From Tetragenococcus solitarius NBRC 100494 (GTDB taxonomy: Bacteria; Bacillota; Bacilli; Lactobacillales; Enterococcaceae), in the NCBI RefSeq assembly GCF_001544195.1, contig NZ_BCPY01000028.1, forward strand, positions 1 through 34,256: a stretch of 34,256 nucleotides of DNA. Reading direction: 5' to 3'. The notes under the pieces were generated by a model. It worked only from the letters and a program-made list of their open reading frames with translations. It ran no database searches and had not been told where the DNA came from. The position numbers and the translations under genes are program-made. Below, one piece after another: positions 33,955 through 34,256 of the stretch. Position 1 is the stretch's first letter. Each line of letters opens with the position of its first letter.

Positions 33955-34012
33955 CATCTAGTATGAGCGAAAAACAAGCGCTCCTAGTTCAAGGCAAAGG
34001 AGGAAACTACAC

Positions 34013-34201
34013 ATGTCAAAAGTATGTTATTATACAGGTCGCAAAACAAGAAGTGGCAATAACCGTTCCCATGCGCTGAACGCTACGAAGCGTAGTGTGA
34101 AACCTAACTTGCAAAAGGTTCGCATTTTAGAAAACGGCAAACAAAAAAAAGTTTGGGTATCAGCTCGTGCTTTGAAGTCAGGAAAAGTGGAGCGAGTATA
34201 A
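34013..34201 (+). CDS. rpmB: 50S ribosomal protein L28
   Basis: A 62-residue, very basic protein: begins [20 protein letters not shown], then [15 protein letters not shown] and [14 protein letters not shown] at the end. It is the L28 type of Firmicutes. Only one Cys is seen (C5), so this is not the zinc-binding paralogue, which has CxxC pairs. The ATG has AAGGAGG upstream at about 10 bases. It is a single-gene unit, divergent from yloU-fakA as in many relatives, with a strong terminator 16 bp after the stop. Confidence 0.97.
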   Translation: MSKVCYYTGRKTRSGNNRSHALNATKRSVKPNLQKVRILENGKQKKVWVSARALKSGKVERV

Positions 34202-34217
34202 ATATTTAAAAGCAATC

Positions 34218-34252
34218 GAAGGGATGGATGCTATAGCATCCATCCCTTCTTT
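34218..34252 (+). terminator. rpmB terminator
   Basis: A perfect 14-bp stem (34218-34231 with 34236-34249), 4-nt loop TATA and a short T run at the window edge. Confidence 0.9.
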
Positions 34253-34256
34253 AATG

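Noticed and set aside
33720-34012. tRNA, SRP RNA or a known riboswitch in the rpmB-yloU spacer
   Set aside because: No T-loop motif, no SRP tetraloop text and no riboswitch core could be found by eye; it is kept only as an unassigned structured RNA.

Overview
The window is a piece of chromosome from a low-GC Gram-positive bacterium of the order Lactobacillales, most likely family Enterococcaceae. The evidence is the start of a 16S rRNA gene at the left edge, strong AGGAGG ribosome binding sites, the fused glutathione synthetase GshAB, and the gene orders ymdB-ricA-mutS-mutL and yloU-fakA-recG-plsX-acpP-rnc-smc-HAD-ftsY. From memory the 16S text resembles Tetragenococcus more than Enterococcus, but this was not checked against a database.

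Layout from left to right. 1-970: the 5' part of a minus-strand 16S rRNA gene, its boxA-like leader and two tandem promoters. 974-6870: a minus-strand set of ymdB, ricA, mutS and mutL (RNA decay/signalling and mismatch repair). 7015-7988: a small plus-strand module of an XRE regulator and a DUF3169-like membrane protein, with a palindrome in its promoter. 8068-11332: minus-strand genes for a Cof-type HAD phosphatase, a MetE-like methyltransferase behind a methionine T-box, and a formate/nitrite-type channel with a palindrome at its start site. 11610-12480: rpsD with a structured leader. 12600-15248: an ABC-2 exporter with a LytTR regulator and a DUF3021 membrane protein. 15315-15944: bioY under a BirA-type operator. 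15981-17494: minus-strand yktB and a metallophosphoesterase. 17794-18668: yueI and an unrecognised partner. 18816-21080: gshAB. 21484-33906: the long minus-strand housekeeping cluster (ftsY, HAD, smc, rnc, acpP, plsX, recG, fakA, yloU) led by an unusually structured leader. 34013-34201: rpmB, divergent from that cluster.

Functionally this is mostly core genome: ribosome parts, mismatch repair, membrane lipid synthesis and fatty-acid activation, chromosome packing and protein targeting. Single genes with their own RNA or DNA switches (methionine T-box, BirA operator, ribosomal S4 leader) lie between. I see no mobile element, phage gene, CRISPR array or tRNA gene. The least explained pieces are the structured RNA region between rpmB and yloU (33722-33906), the palindromic operators at 7022-7039 and 11285-11300, and a possible small membrane-protein remnant at 21250-21429.
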